Positions 16,970 through 26,700 of a stretch of 64,000 nucleotides of DNA are shown here, piece after piece (position 1 is the stretch's first letter; each line of letters begins with the position of its first letter). This DNA comes from UBA6059 sp965227155 (GTDB taxonomy: Bacteria; Bacteroidota; Bacteroidia; Cytophagales; Cyclobacteriaceae), in the NCBI GenBank assembly GCA_965227155.1, contig OZ245731.1:4030001-4094000 (forward strand). The letters are read 5' to 3'. Both the position numbers and the translations under genes were made by a program. The notes beneath the pieces were generated by a model, which was not told where the DNA came from, did not search any database, and was given only the letters and a program-made list of their open reading frames with translations.

Positions 16970-17224
16970 TTACAGCACATTTTCCGGGATGGCATGAAAA
17001 CCTGTTGCTTTCACGGCATCTTCTATCACCTTAATAGGCAAAAGGGTGGTAGAGGTAACCCTTAGCCTTGCAGGAAATTTTTCGCTGTTGATAGTCACAT
17101 CTTTTACTCCCTCTAAATTTTGAATAGCATTTACTACTTTTTTCAATGCTTCCTGGGTTTTGGCATTGGTTTCAAAAGTTTTCCCTTCAGCACCTGGGAA
17201 TACATTTTCAGTGTAATAAGTCAT
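16970..17224 (-). CDS. heavy-metal-associated (HMA)-fold small protein without CxxC
   Basis: Starting at 17224 (MTYYTENVFPGAEGKTFETN) it is 84 residues. The pattern FETNAKTQEALKKVVNAIQNLEGVKDVTINSEKFPARLRVTST, then IKVIEDAVKATGFHA, is the beta-alpha-beta-beta-alpha-beta rhythm of the HMA superfamily (CopZ-like). The metal-binding CxxC expected in the first loop is missing, as in many Bacteroidota HMA-like proteins, so copper binding should not be assumed. The open frame continues upstream through the palindromic repeats at 17305–17378, which is not real coding sequence. Confidence 0.75.
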   Translation of the reverse strand: MTYYTENVFPGAEGKTFETNAKTQEALKKVVNAIQNLEGVKDVTINSEKFPARLRVTSTTLLPIKVIEDAVKATGFHAIPENVL

Positions 17225-17304
17225 GATTATTTGTTTTTTGGTTCTACTGATGGGTACGAACCATATGTTTCTGGGTTTTGAGCTGTGGTGCAGACCACCA
17301 GAGC

Positions 17305-17378
17305 AAACCACCAAGGTTTCAAAAACCTTGGTGGTTTGCTGAAGCAACTTTTGGAAAGTTTAGAACTTTCCAAAAGTT
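17305..17378. repeat. palindrome pair B–A left of the RAYT gene
   Basis: B is at 17305–17339 and A at 17346–17378. In this B copy the usual CCTCC/GGAGG is replaced by CCACC/GGTGG: both arms changed together, so pairing is kept. A here is AACTTTTGGAAAGTT with its mirror arm. The A palindrome ends 10 bases from the RAYT stop codon. Confidence 0.93.
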
Positions 17379-17388
17379 AAAACCCATG

Positions 17389-17985
17389 CTAAGTAAGCTC
17401 CCGCTCCAGCTTATCTAGGCCCTTAAATGTTTGCTGATGGTATTCTTTTAAAGCCTCCCTGGAACCAAACCATTCCTGTACCGCTGCTCGATTTAATTGG
17501 GTTTGTTTTGTAGACACCAACGCATGAAAGCTGCTGTGCGGCCATGCCTCTATGCTAGTACAAAAGCCATGGTGGATAGGGTTGTGATGGATGTAAAAAA
17601 TCACCCTCGTGAGGTATTCATTAGTTGTAATTTCCTTCTTCTTGAAATTGGGCATAAACAAGCTGCCACGGCGGTTGTAGAGTTTGTTGTAGGCCTTGGT
17701 GTATGCATTGAATAGGTTGCTGAACTGCTGGGTTATCAGCCGCTGGTATCGAAGAAGACCTCCAAGGTTTTCAAAACCTTGGAGGTCTAATACAACCTCA
17801 GGTGATTTCATCCTCACCAAAAAATGAAAATGATTGGGCATAAGACAATAAGCATAGGAATCAGCTATAGGATTGATATAGTTACTCCACCTCGTCAGAA
17901 AGTACCGATAATTGTCTGGCTCCCTGAATAGATTTTCAGAGCCGTTGGCATGGTTATAAATATGGTAATAGGTGTCTGGCAGCAT
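17389..17985 (-). CDS. REP-associated tyrosine transposase (RAYT, IS200-like)
   Basis: A 198-residue Y1 (HUH) transposase-fold protein. It begins MLPDTYYHIYNHANGSENLF, carries the metal-binding HUH motif as MPNHFHFLVR (H52–F–H54), the conserved FSNLFNAYTKAYNKLYNRRGSLF segment and the catalytic tyrosine in VIFYIHHNPIHHG (Y131). RAYTs are domesticated single-strand-processing transposases found next to the palindromes they recognise. Here the gene sits between two pairs of palindromes in mirrored order (17305–17378 and 18038–18120) and contains another palindrome in frame at 17756–17788. The frame is intact, so the enzyme may be active. It does not resemble a complete insertion sequence with a partner gene. 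Confidence 0.93.
   Translation of the reverse strand: MLPDTYYHIYNHANGSENLFREPDNYRYFLTRWSNYINPIADSYAYCLMPNHFHFLVRMKSPEVVLDLQGFENLGGLLRYQRLITQQFSNLFNAYTKAYNKLYNRRGSLFMPNFKKKEITTNEYLTRVIFYIHHNPIHHGFCTSIEAWPHSSFHALVSTKQTQLNRAAVQEWFGSREALKEYHQQTFKGLDKLERELT
17756..17788. repeat. palindrome B embedded in frame in the RAYT gene
   Basis: AGACCTCCAAGG and its perfect mirror arm form a 33-base B palindrome that codes for residues about 66–77 (LDLQGFENLGGL) of the RAYT. The outer base pair is G–C where other B copies have A–T, again changed on both arms. It falls in the variable linker between the HUH motif and the FSNLFNAY segment and introduces no stop. Confidence 0.92.
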
Positions 17986-18037
17986 TTCAGGAATTCATCT
18001 AATGGTTTTCTTATTGCGGGTCAATACTGTAAAAAAC

Positions 18038-18120
18038 AGCTTTTGGAAAGTTCTGAACTTTCCAAAAGTTTCGTTTTACCAGCAAGTAAACCTCCAAGGT
18101 TTTCAAAACCTTGGAGGTTT
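18038..18120. repeat. palindrome pair A–B right of the RAYT gene
   Basis: A is at 18038–18071 (AGCTTTTGGAAAGTTCTG, then the mirror arm) and B at 18088–18120 (AAACCTCCAAGG and perfect mirror arm). The 16-base spacer contains TTACCAGCAAG, similar to the spacers of the copies at 10536–10550 and 28397–28428. The order A–B is the mirror image of the B–A pair on the other side of the RAYT gene. Confidence 0.93.
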
Positions 18121-18446
18121 GGTTAATAGTATTTTAAATATACGTTAATTAGGTTCACTCAAATCAATAGATAATTATAAAAATGTATCTATACATATCA
18201 TTTAAATTCAATTTACTCAACTATGATATTTTATTCTAACTTGTCATAAAGACCTTAAATTATTCCATAAAAGCCTTATTGAGTTATTGTATAAAGGGTA
18301 AAGTATAAATTATATCTTCATTAATAAAATCTAAAAAATGTAATATATAATAATATATATCTTGTAATATAAATTTTATATATCTATAATTATGAATTAA
18401 TATAACTATTATTAATTATTGATTATGTAAAATTAAATCTCATGTT
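18121..18446. other. very AT-rich non-coding stretch upstream of DUF4469 gene
   Basis: This 326-base stretch has no credible gene. From about 18300 to 18430 it is almost pure A/T, much richer than its surroundings. It most likely holds the promoter of the gene at 18447 and may bend or melt easily. No specific operator could be read. Confidence 0.6.
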
Positions 18447-19139
18447 ATGAAGTATTCACTCTATGAAAACCGCTTAACTACTGATGTGGATAATGATTTT
18501 ATCGCACGACCTGTTGATTTCAAGATTAATTCAAGGGAGCAATTAGTTAAAGATATAACAGGGCCAGGCTCTATATTGAAGCCTACGGAAACCAATGCCA
18601 GTATTGATGCTTACTGGAACAACATTATCAACTATATCAGAAGAGGAGAAGGCTACAGAGACCAATATGTAACCATAAAGCTGGAAATGGGTGGTGTTTA
18701 TATCACTACGAATGATCGATTTGACAGGGACAGGCACTCGCTGGTGGTGAACCTGATACCCAGCAGCATATTAACGGATGCAAGCCAGGAGGTAAAGCCT
18801 GAATATGTAAGGGCGGAACCTAATGTACCGGTGGTTGATAAAGTGTACGATTGGATGAGTGATAGCACGAACACCAACCTGACACCAAACGGTGTACTAA
18901 TGATCAAAGGCAGTGCGCTGAAAATTCATGAGGAGCCAGACGAGGGTGTATTTTTTATCAATCAATCGAATGGTGCAGAGGTAAAGGCAGACGCACCACG
19001 TGATAATGAGCCCCAAACACTGCGGCTGATCGTGCCTGCGCTTGATCCCGGTGAATACCGTATTGAAATCCGCAATACCACCCGCAATGGGCAGACCTTG
19101 CGCATCGGACTTTTTGAACCTCGGCTTACAGTGGTTTAA
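18447..19139 (+). CDS. HU-like DNA-binding/DUF4469 protein
   Basis: A 230-residue protein of a Bacteroidota family. Residues 1–105 (MKYSLYENRLTTDVDNDF, then YVTIKLEMGGVYITTNDRFD and RHSLVVNLIPSS) match the HU-like DNA-binding domain of this family. Residues 125–230 (TNLTPNGVLMIKGSALKIHE, then LRLIVPALDPGEYRIEIRNT) form the immunoglobulin-like DUF4469 domain. The cellular role of the family is unknown. It lies alone between palindrome pairs and 270 bases upstream of the CRISPR array. Its base composition is ordinary, unlike the AT-rich stretch before it. Confidence 0.82.
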   Translation: MKYSLYENRLTTDVDNDFIARPVDFKINSREQLVKDITGPGSILKPTETNASIDAYWNNIINYIRRGEGYRDQYVTIKLEMGGVYITTNDRFDRDRHSLVVNLIPSSILTDASQEVKPEYVRAEPNVPVVDKVYDWMSDSTNTNLTPNGVLMIKGSALKIHEEPDEGVFFINQSNGAEVKADAPRDNEPQTLRLIVPALDPGEYRIEIRNTTRNGQTLRIGLFEPRLTVV

Positions 19140-19146
19140 GTGGTTT

Positions 19147-19220
19147 AAACCTCCAGGGTTTTCAAACCTTGGAGGTTTGTATAATAACCTTTTGCAAAGT
19201 TTAAAACTTTCCAAAAGGTT
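19147..19220. repeat. palindrome pair B–A left of the CRISPR array
   Basis: B is at 19147–19178 (AAACCTCCAGGGTTTTC with mirror arm, one internal mismatch) and A at 19186–19220. In A the ends are AACC and GGTT instead of AACT and AGTT, changed on both sides so that pairing is kept. The pair starts 8 bases after the DUF4469 stop and could also act as its terminator. Confidence 0.9.
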
Positions 19221-19231
19221 ATTTCAAGCTA

Positions 19232-19307
19232 GAGCAGGGGCCTGCTCCGTACTACAGCAGGGTACTGCTACGGTAATGACCTGATGCCTGCTACGGTAGT
19301 GACATGA
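19232..19307. repeat. short palindrome and 20-base tandem repeat
   Basis: GAGCAGG-GG-CCTGCTC (19232–19247) is a perfect 7-base inverted repeat. It is followed by two near-identical 20-mers with a 23-base period: CTGCTACGGTAATGACCTGA (19265–19284) and CTGCTACGGTAGTGACATGA (19288–19307). They are more GC-rich than the surroundings. I do not know their function. Confidence 0.6.
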
Positions 19308-19323
19308 CCCCATTTAGGTGACT

Positions 19324-19358
19324 AAACCTCCAGGGTTTCTCAAACCTTGGAGGTTTTT
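19324..19358. repeat. solitary palindrome B followed by T-run
   Basis: AAACCTCCAGGG with its mirror arm CCTTGGAGGTTT, ending in seven T residues. This B copy, 49 bases before the first CRISPR repeat, has the form of a Rho-independent terminator for rightward transcripts and would insulate the array from upstream reading. Confidence 0.8.
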
Positions 19359-19406
19359 TTATCATATTGCAAGAGATATGTGTGCCGAATCTTCAGTGCA
19401 GACACA

Positions 19407-22402
19407 GTTTGATTAGCATTCAATGTTTAGATTACAGCAGTAATCAATGAAATAGCTAGGTGGTGGATGGAGTTGTGATTAGCTTTCAATGTTTAGATTA
19501 CAGCAGTCCATGTTAAATTAAACTGTTGACCTATCTGTTGTGATTAGCTTTCAATGTTTAGATTACAGCAGTCACAAAAGAGAGTTCGACCGGTTAGGCA
19601 TGTTGTGATTAGCTTTCAATGTTTAGATTACAGCAGTTAATAAAACCTGACCTAAACGATACCTACCGTTGTGATTAGCTTTCAATGTTTAGATTACAGC
19701 AGTTAGTTGTCATGTATCTTACCATCAATCAGAGTTGTGATTAGCTTTCAATGTTTAGATTACAGCAGTTTACAAAGGCCGACCCAGCTACTTTTGACCG
19801 TTGTGATTAGCTTTCAATGTTTAGATTACAGCAGTTGAGAAAGTGAAACTACCCTTCTGGCAGTGGTTGTGATTAGCTTTCAATGTTTAGATTACAGCAG
19901 TCTACCATCACGTTGCCACGCTCTGCACATTGTTGTGATTAGCTTTCAATGTTTAGATTACAGCAGTTAATAAACTTGTTGGTTACCTGAAGTTTTAGTT
20001 GTGATTAGCTTTCAATGTTTAGATTACAGCAGTACAGTCTTGAAAAAACCCGAAGAGACTGGAGTTGTGATTAGCTTTCAATGTTTAGATTACAGCAGTT
20101 TTAACTCTATATCTTCCACCTGAATAAGGTTGTGATTAGCTTTCAATGTTTAGATTACAGCAGTAAATGTCTTTCCAGTTGATAACCTATAATAGTTGTG
20201 ATTAGCTTTCAATGTTTAGATTACAGCAGTTTTACCGCCTTCTTTGCCATTGTGGGAAGGTTGTGATTAGCTTTCAATGTTTAGATTACAGCAGTTGAGC
20301 TCCTCCCACTTGCCGGGGATCTCGGTTGTGATTAGCTTTCAATGTTTAGATTACAGCAGTTAAAAGTAAAGTTGACATTCCTACCTCTAGGTTGTGATTA
20401 GCTTTCAATGTTTAGATTACAGCAGTTATGGACACGGCAGCAGCCAAAAAAGTACAGTTGTGATTAGCTTTCAATGTTTAGATTACAGCAGTTCGCATTC
20501 GCTAACGATGCGGCCATTTTCCGTTGTGATTAGCTTTCAATGTTTAGATTACAGCAGTCCGGTAAGCTCGATGAATCAGCCAAAGGTAGTTGTGATTAGC
20601 TTTCAATGTTTAGATTACAGCAGTGAAATCCTCCTGACATAATTAAGGTCTATAGTTGTGATTAGCTTTCAATGTTTAGATTACAGCAGTGGTAGCCAGG
20701 ATTTCATCCCTTATCTTATGTTGTGATTAGCTTTCAATGTTTAGATTACAGCAGTTTCATAGGGTGCGACAAGAGCAGGCAATCAGTTGTGATTAGCTTT
20801 CAATGTTTAGATTACAGCAGTCGCGCGTAGGGCAGCTAATCAGGCAGCACGGTTGTGATTAGCTTTCAATGTTTAGATTACAGCAGTCTATAGCCGTACC
20901 AGTGTGCAAAAGATTGTGTTGTGATTAGCTTTCAATGTTTAGATTACAGCAGTTACAAACTTTAGCTAAATTAGCAAGCATGGGTTGTGATTAGCTTTCA
21001 ATGTTTAGATTACAGCAGTAATCATCAACATAGGGGCTGGGAGCTGGTAGTTGTGATTAGCTTTCAATGTTTAGATTACAGCAGTTATTTCATCAGCCAC
21101 CCCGCTAACAGCGCTGTTGTGATTAGCTTTCAATGTTTAGATTACAGCAGTTTAACAATCCTATAGGATTAGCTTTGATGAGTTGTGATTAGCTTTCAAT
21201 GTTTAGATTACAGCAGTTGACAAACAGGATCAGCGACTAATCATCAAGTTGTGATTAGCTTTCAATGTTTAGATTACAGCAGTTTAATACCGCCCATACT
21301 AAAGCACAACATGGTTGTGATTAGCTTTCAATGTTTAGATTACAGCAGTCAATGAGAAGGTTGGCAAATCATTATCGCTGTTGTGATTAGCTTTCAATGT
21401 TTAGATTACAGCAGTATTTGTCAAAGGTGCCCCAAGAGGCCATTTGTTGTGATTAGCTTTCAATGTTTAGATTACAGCAGTTAGCGGTGGAGCTGATGGT
21501 GATCAAGGTGAGTTGTGATTAGCTTTCAATGTTTAGATTACAGCAGTTCGTGGACTATTCAAACTTGATGCCTTGGAGTTGTGATTAGCTTTCAATGTTT
21601 AGATTACAGCAGTATAGCCCAATGCTTGGGGCTGGAGAAAATGGTTGTGATTAGCTTTCAATGTTTAGATTACAGCAGTCCAGCAGCTCGCGCAGCTCCC
21701 GGGCAAAGAGTTGTGATTAGCTTTCAATGTTTAGATTACAGCAGTTTGACCGGTGGCTGATCTGTCAAGGTTCAAGTTGTGATTAGCTTTCAATGTTTAG
21801 ATTACAGCAGTAGATGATTTTGGTGATATTTATGGATTTGTGTTGTGATTAGCTTTCAATGTTTAGATTACAGCAGTCATGGAGGATGTGCGGGTGGAGT
21901 TCCTGGCGTTGTGATTAGCTTTCAATGTTTAGATTACAGCAGTCTATAAACGTTTACAAAAATGAACTTGCTGTTGTGATTAGCTTTCAATGTTTAGATT
22001 ACAGCAGTAGGACATCCGACACACGGGCAGAAAAGACAGTTGTGATTAGCTTTCAATGTTTAGATTACAGCAGTTATAGGTGTGTTTGTCCTCGTCGAGG
22101 TATGTTGTGATTAGCTTTCAATGTTTAGATTACAGCAGTTGAATATGAAGATTGATTCCTTAAGCGGATGTTGTGATTAGCTTTCAATGTTTAGATTACA
22201 GCAGTATCATTTATCAGTTATCAATGATCATTCAGTTGTGATTAGCTTTCAATGTTTAGATTACAGCAGTTTTAAAAGCCATTTTCATCTATTCAACAAG
22301 GTTGTGATTAGCTTTCAATGTTTAGATTACAGCAGTGAGATATGTTGTTGGAACAAAAAGCCCACTGTTGTGATTAGCTTTCAATGTTTAGATTACAGCA
22401 GT
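19407..22402 (+). CRISPR. type II-C CRISPR array, 46 repeats and 45 spacers
   Basis: The repeat is 36 bases, begins GTTGTGATTAGC, has TTTCAATGTTTAG in the middle and ends ATTACAGCAGT. Forty-six copies occur with 29- or 30-base spacers (period 65–66). The first copy (19407–19441) is degenerate: it lacks one G near the start and has AGCATTC for AGCTTTC. All others read as identical. By the rule for type II systems the repeat starting GTTGTG gives the crRNA sense, so the array is transcribed rightwards, and a terminator lies at 22449–22484. The degenerate copy is thus at the 5' end of the transcript and the intact end faces cas2. No spacer was recognised by eye as matching other DNA in the window. 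Confidence 0.98.
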
Positions 22403-22448
22403 ATACCTGGCTGTAAGTGACCTATAACCAGAGGTTTAGGTCAAGAAT

Positions 22449-22484
22449 CCCGCTAGAAGTTTTCAGCTTCTAACGGGTTTTTTT
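22449..22484 (+). terminator. terminator of the pre-crRNA transcript
   Basis: CCCGCTAGAAG pairs with CTTCTAACGGG (one internal mismatch) around a 7-base loop and is followed by seven T residues on the plus strand. It lies 46 bases after the last repeat and touches the stop codon of the convergent cas2 gene. It supports rightward transcription of the array. Confidence 0.85.
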
Positions 22485-22821
22485 AAAAAAGCTCGAGTTG
22501 TTGAGGAATTTCCGGTAGGGGTTCTTTTTTCTTGGATTTAAATATTTCCATTAATCCAAACTGACGGTCTGTGATGTGCATGATTACAACATGGCCCTTA
22601 GGGGGCAGGTGTATCCTTACCCTTTTTATATGAACCTGGGCATTTTCCATGCTTGGGCAATGCCTTAAAAAAATAGAAAACTGAAAGCGTTGAAACCCAT
22701 CTTTTTCCAGGATATCAACAAATCGGCGGTAATTGCGTCTATCCGTTTTGGTTTCTACCGGTAAATCAAAGAAGACAAGTACCCACATGATTCTATATTG
22801 ATTTAACCTTTCAAAACTCAC
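22483..22821 (-). CDS. cas2: Cas2, CRISPR adaptation protein
   Basis: A 112-residue Cas2 of the type II kind. The ferredoxin-like fold shows in MWVLVFFDLPVETKTDRRNYRRFVDILEKDGF and QFSIFLRHCPSMENAQVHIKRVR. With Cas1 it forms the complex that inserts new spacers. Its start overlaps the cas1 stop by 4 bases, and its own stop lies at the base of the array terminator. It is the last gene of the minus-strand cas operon. Confidence 0.97.
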   Translation of the reverse strand: MSFERLNQYRIMWVLVFFDLPVETKTDRRNYRRFVDILEKDGFQRFQFSIFLRHCPSMENAQVHIKRVRIHLPPKGHVVIMHITDRQFGLMEIFKSKKKEPLPEIPQQLELF

Positions 22822-23714
22822 AGCGTTGGGAGTTTAATCTGTTTGTGCTCTCTCGCATAGCATTTAAAAAGACTTGAGGTTGTTTCCTGGGCAGCCAACA
22901 TCAGAGGTCTTTTTTTACCACCAATAGTTACATCAAGTACCGGTACCTGTAATAGCTTTTGCTTAAGCGCAGGTGTCAATGTTTCATAATCATCAGTACC
23001 ACGCACCAGCTCCAATACAAGTTGGTCTATAAACGGGCGATAGGGTTCCATTATATCATCAGCAAGGCAATAGGGGTTGTATTTATTACGGTGGTGGTAA
23101 CCAAGGGTAGGGAGTAGGCCGCTTCCAGTGAGTGCACGCGCCATCACTGCCCTCAAAACGGCATAGCCATAGTTGAGCAGATTATTAGGCGCACCTTCGA
23201 ACCTGCCTCTTTTAAAAGTTGTGAGATGATCTACAAACAGTTTTTGCCAGTACCAGGCTGCTGCACGGGCTTCATAATTATCAGGGTCATTTGGAGCTGT
23301 TTTGGCAGCCCACCTTTTCATATTATCAATTTCCAGTCCATTAGATTCAAGCAAAGCAGCCTGATTTAAAATTTTAGCTTTTATGGTTTGTTGCCATAAC
23401 CGGTTTTTTAAGGCCTCTGTAGCCTCTATCTGCGTTCGAAAGCGCATCTGTTGTTCGGTGTGGCCATTGAGATTAAACACAAGCCCCTGAGGCAGATGGT
23501 GGGAGTCGCAGGTGATTAGCGCTACATTATTTCCTAATAGTTGGCTGATCAATGTATGGCTTATAGTAATTTGGGGGTGTTCAATAAGCAACACACCGAT
23601 ATCTTCAACAGGCACAGTTTTTTTATCTTCCGAATCTGGATACTTTATTATCAGCTGACCCTTTTTTGAGGAAAGGTGAACTGGATTTGAAAAAAGTAAA
23701 GTGCGCTTTATCAT
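22818..23714 (-). CDS. cas1: Cas1, CRISPR adaptation integrase
   Basis: A 298-residue type II Cas1 starting MIKRTLLFSNPVHLSSKKGQ. The metal-binding residues appear as E148 in NYEARAA, H207/H208 in TLGYHHRNKYNP and D220/E223 in LADDIMEPYRP. It integrates prespacers at the array together with Cas2. It lies 66 bases downstream of cas9 and overlaps cas2. No csn2 or cas4 is present, which fits subtype II-C. Confidence 0.97.
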   Translation of the reverse strand: MIKRTLLFSNPVHLSSKKGQLIIKYPDSEDKKTVPVEDIGVLLIEHPQITISHTLISQLLGNNVALITCDSHHLPQGLVFNLNGHTEQQMRFRTQIEATEALKNRLWQQTIKAKILNQAALLESNGLEIDNMKRWAAKTAPNDPDNYEARAAAWYWQKLFVDHLTTFKRGRFEGAPNNLLNYGYAVLRAVMARALTGSGLLPTLGYHHRNKYNPYCLADDIMEPYRPFIDQLVLELVRGTDDYETLTPALKQKLLQVPVLDVTIGGKKRPLMLAAQETTSSLFKCYAREHKQIKLPTL

Positions 23715-23780
23715 GTCATCGACTTCATCAAAATTGCGGCTATCAGACTCTAGATAATACCAAAGTAATATGCAGCTACA

Positions 23781-26700
23781 TCAAAATAGGAAATTAATTG
23801 AGCCATCCATATTAAATACAAAGTCTTTCCCTTCAATAATGAAAATGTCCTTGATGGGCTTAAATAGGAGCCTTGGTGCTACGAAATCTGTTTGGAATTT
23901 GGAAAAGCCATCTTTTCCAGCAGATTTGAATATTTGGCTGGGGTAATCCTTGGAAAGCTCTTCATCAGTTCTTGCTTCTAAATGATGCTGAAATTGAATA
24001 TTCCCCACTGAAGCTTGATGCAATCGCTTAACAAAGTACAATCGCTTTGAAAGTTCATCTCTTGAAAGCTCTTTCAATTCATTTTTGTCATTAATGAAGA
24101 ATATTACTTTTTGACCTTCACGAAAAATATGAATAAGCTTTGCTTGCTCCTTTTTATTCCCAATTTCCATTGTAGGTTCAAAGAGTTCTTCAATAGATTG
24201 TATATGATTTAGAGAATTAATTTTCGCTGCTTCAATTACGTTCACTGACTTTAGCTCTCTTTTTCCATTATCTGTTTCGTACATTCCAAAAACATAATTA
24301 TCTCCAGAGTCAGCATAGATATAGTTTTTGTATTCTTTTTTTGATTTATAAACTTGCTCCTTTACCTCTGTTAGATTATCAGGATTCATGTATCCTCTGC
24401 CTGATTTCACCCTGCATCTAATATGTCTTATCGGCTTATTATTGAAATCGACGAGTTCTGTTGGTTTCTTATGTTTCAACTGCTTTTTGACGAATTCTCT
24501 TAGAATATCATCAACAATATTTTCAGCATTAAATCCATTATCCGACGTTAAAACCCTTTTTACAACCCAAATAACATCTCTACCATCCTTTTGCTCATAA
24601 ATGATTTGACCTTTTTCATCTCGAACTAACGAACCATTTTCTTTTTTTGCGATTTTGATTTTACCATAAAAAGTATCCTGGTGAAGCTGCCCTCTAATGC
24701 TATCCCCATTGGCCTGTTTGATGATTTTTTGGCCTTTCTCATCCCTCAAATAGTTTCCTTTTTTATCACGTAGAAAGACAATCTTCCCTCGTCGACGCAC
24801 ATTCTTTTTGGCAGGACTAAGCACCTGATCTTTTGGCGGCGTATTATTAATTAGAATCGTGTTTTCAAGGCTTTTAATTAGGCTATGTCTAAATCCTTCA
24901 AAGGGAAGCTTTGTGTATTGCTTACCAAGATTTTCTTCAGCAAATTGATATGAATACTTTAAGATTTCCTCTCTTTCTGTGGCAGGAGGGATTAATGTCA
25001 AAACAGCTGCATCTACTGCGTGATGGTGGTGCTTTGATCTGTCCTTTTTATCAATTTTTTCCTGAATGCCATAGATTTTTCTAAACTCGGCTGTCACTGA
25101 TCCTTTTTGAACATCTACTTTGCGGAATACTGACTTTAGATAATGAAAAGCATATTTGGATATAATTTGCGTGTCGATAAGCTGGCTATGTTTAAATCCT
25201 AAAGGGATATCTACTCGCTCGAATCGATCTATTTTATCTTTCCAATAATCTAACTCAAACTGAACCAAATGTTTTTGTCTTATAGCAGTATCTTTCTTAT
25301 CCTTATCAGCAGCATATTTTGAACTAAGCTTATAATTTGCAAGACGTTCCTCCAAGATTTCCACCTTCTTCTTCCATGCTTCAAGCCTAGGTTCTATAGC
25401 TGTACCTTCCTTAGTATCTTCCAAGTAATTGGGTAGCTCGATAGGCAGCTTAGTCTTTTTAATATTTCTGTTATAATCTGAATAGGCTACTGTCTGATTG
25501 GCAAGCGAGTTGTCAAATGATTTGCTTCGCGGCACTGTGTGCTCAAAGTCAATTATGTTGCTATTAAATAGGTCGGATAATCTAATCTGCTTTCCTGTGT
25601 ATATACATTGACAATTTTGTTCTTTCCACAAGCGGTACTTTTTGATTTCCTTGTCTGTTACATTCAGCTTCTTGTCATTATCGATTTCTTTGATTGTTTC
25701 ATTAACCTTGTCTGCATCAATGATTTGTTCAGTCCATAGCCTGAATTTTTGCCTATCTTTTTGATTATCAGGATTCGCGCTTCCAGTAAAATTGGATTCG
25801 TTTTTTAATTCAGAAATTGCAAAGGCAAAACTCTCATTTTCACGTTCACGATCCCTTTGCCATTTCTCGATCGCCCACCTTCTATTTGCGTCATTTAATT
25901 CTCTAGCTACCTCTACAACAATGCGAGTTTCTTCATCAATTTTACCTGCTCTTATAAGATCATTGGTAATTCTTCTCAACTCATGCATAGTTCTCATGGC
26001 CATTGGGTTTTTAAATGCACCATTGTTTTTAGAGGGGCTATCCAGATATTTATTACCATCTTCTGCTTCATTTACAGGGGCGTAGATTTCGATTTGAGAC
26101 GGGTGATATAATTTATCAAGGTTTTTACCATCCTCTACCAGATTACTTTTTATCAGGAAGTCTTTTATTTGATTGAGAAGGTGAGGTTGTTTTCGGTGTT
26201 CTCTTTTGTGGTCTGAGAAGAAAGCCTGGTATTCAAATTTTACAGATTCTATTATTTGTTTTCGCTCTTCTTCAGCTATCCCTTCCCATCTTTTTGATCC
26301 GAAATGAGAAGATGCTGCATTATGTATTTCGTTAATATCATCTTCATCTAGCGTGTATTTAAAATCTTTCCATGCAAAACGAGCTTCATAAGGAAGCAAG
26401 TAATATTGAGATATAAGTCGATTGGTTATGTTAATGATCGTTTTTTGGTGTCGGTTCTTTTCAATTTCAGATTTGATCGCTTCGATAAGTTCTTTACGAT
26501 TATCTTCAAATAGTTCACTTCCAATAACTTCTGGTATTTTGGCAAGCAAGGCTGCCTCGGTATAAATCAAGCCTTCCTCTAAAAACCGAAGTATGTTGTT
26601 TATTGCTTTTAAACTTAGATTGGCATAGCCGACCGGAAAGGATTTCCAAAGGATAATTAGACTTTCCGTTTGATCTTCAGTGAGTTGAAGATCTGATAAG

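Noticed and set aside
17225..17347. N-terminal extension of the HMA-like protein
   Set aside because: It would translate the palindromic repeats; the ATG at 17224 starts exactly at the conserved domain.
20394..22420. Open reading frames within the CRISPR array that repeat VVISFQCLDYSS
   Set aside because: They are translations of the CRISPR repeat in one frame and have no coding meaning.
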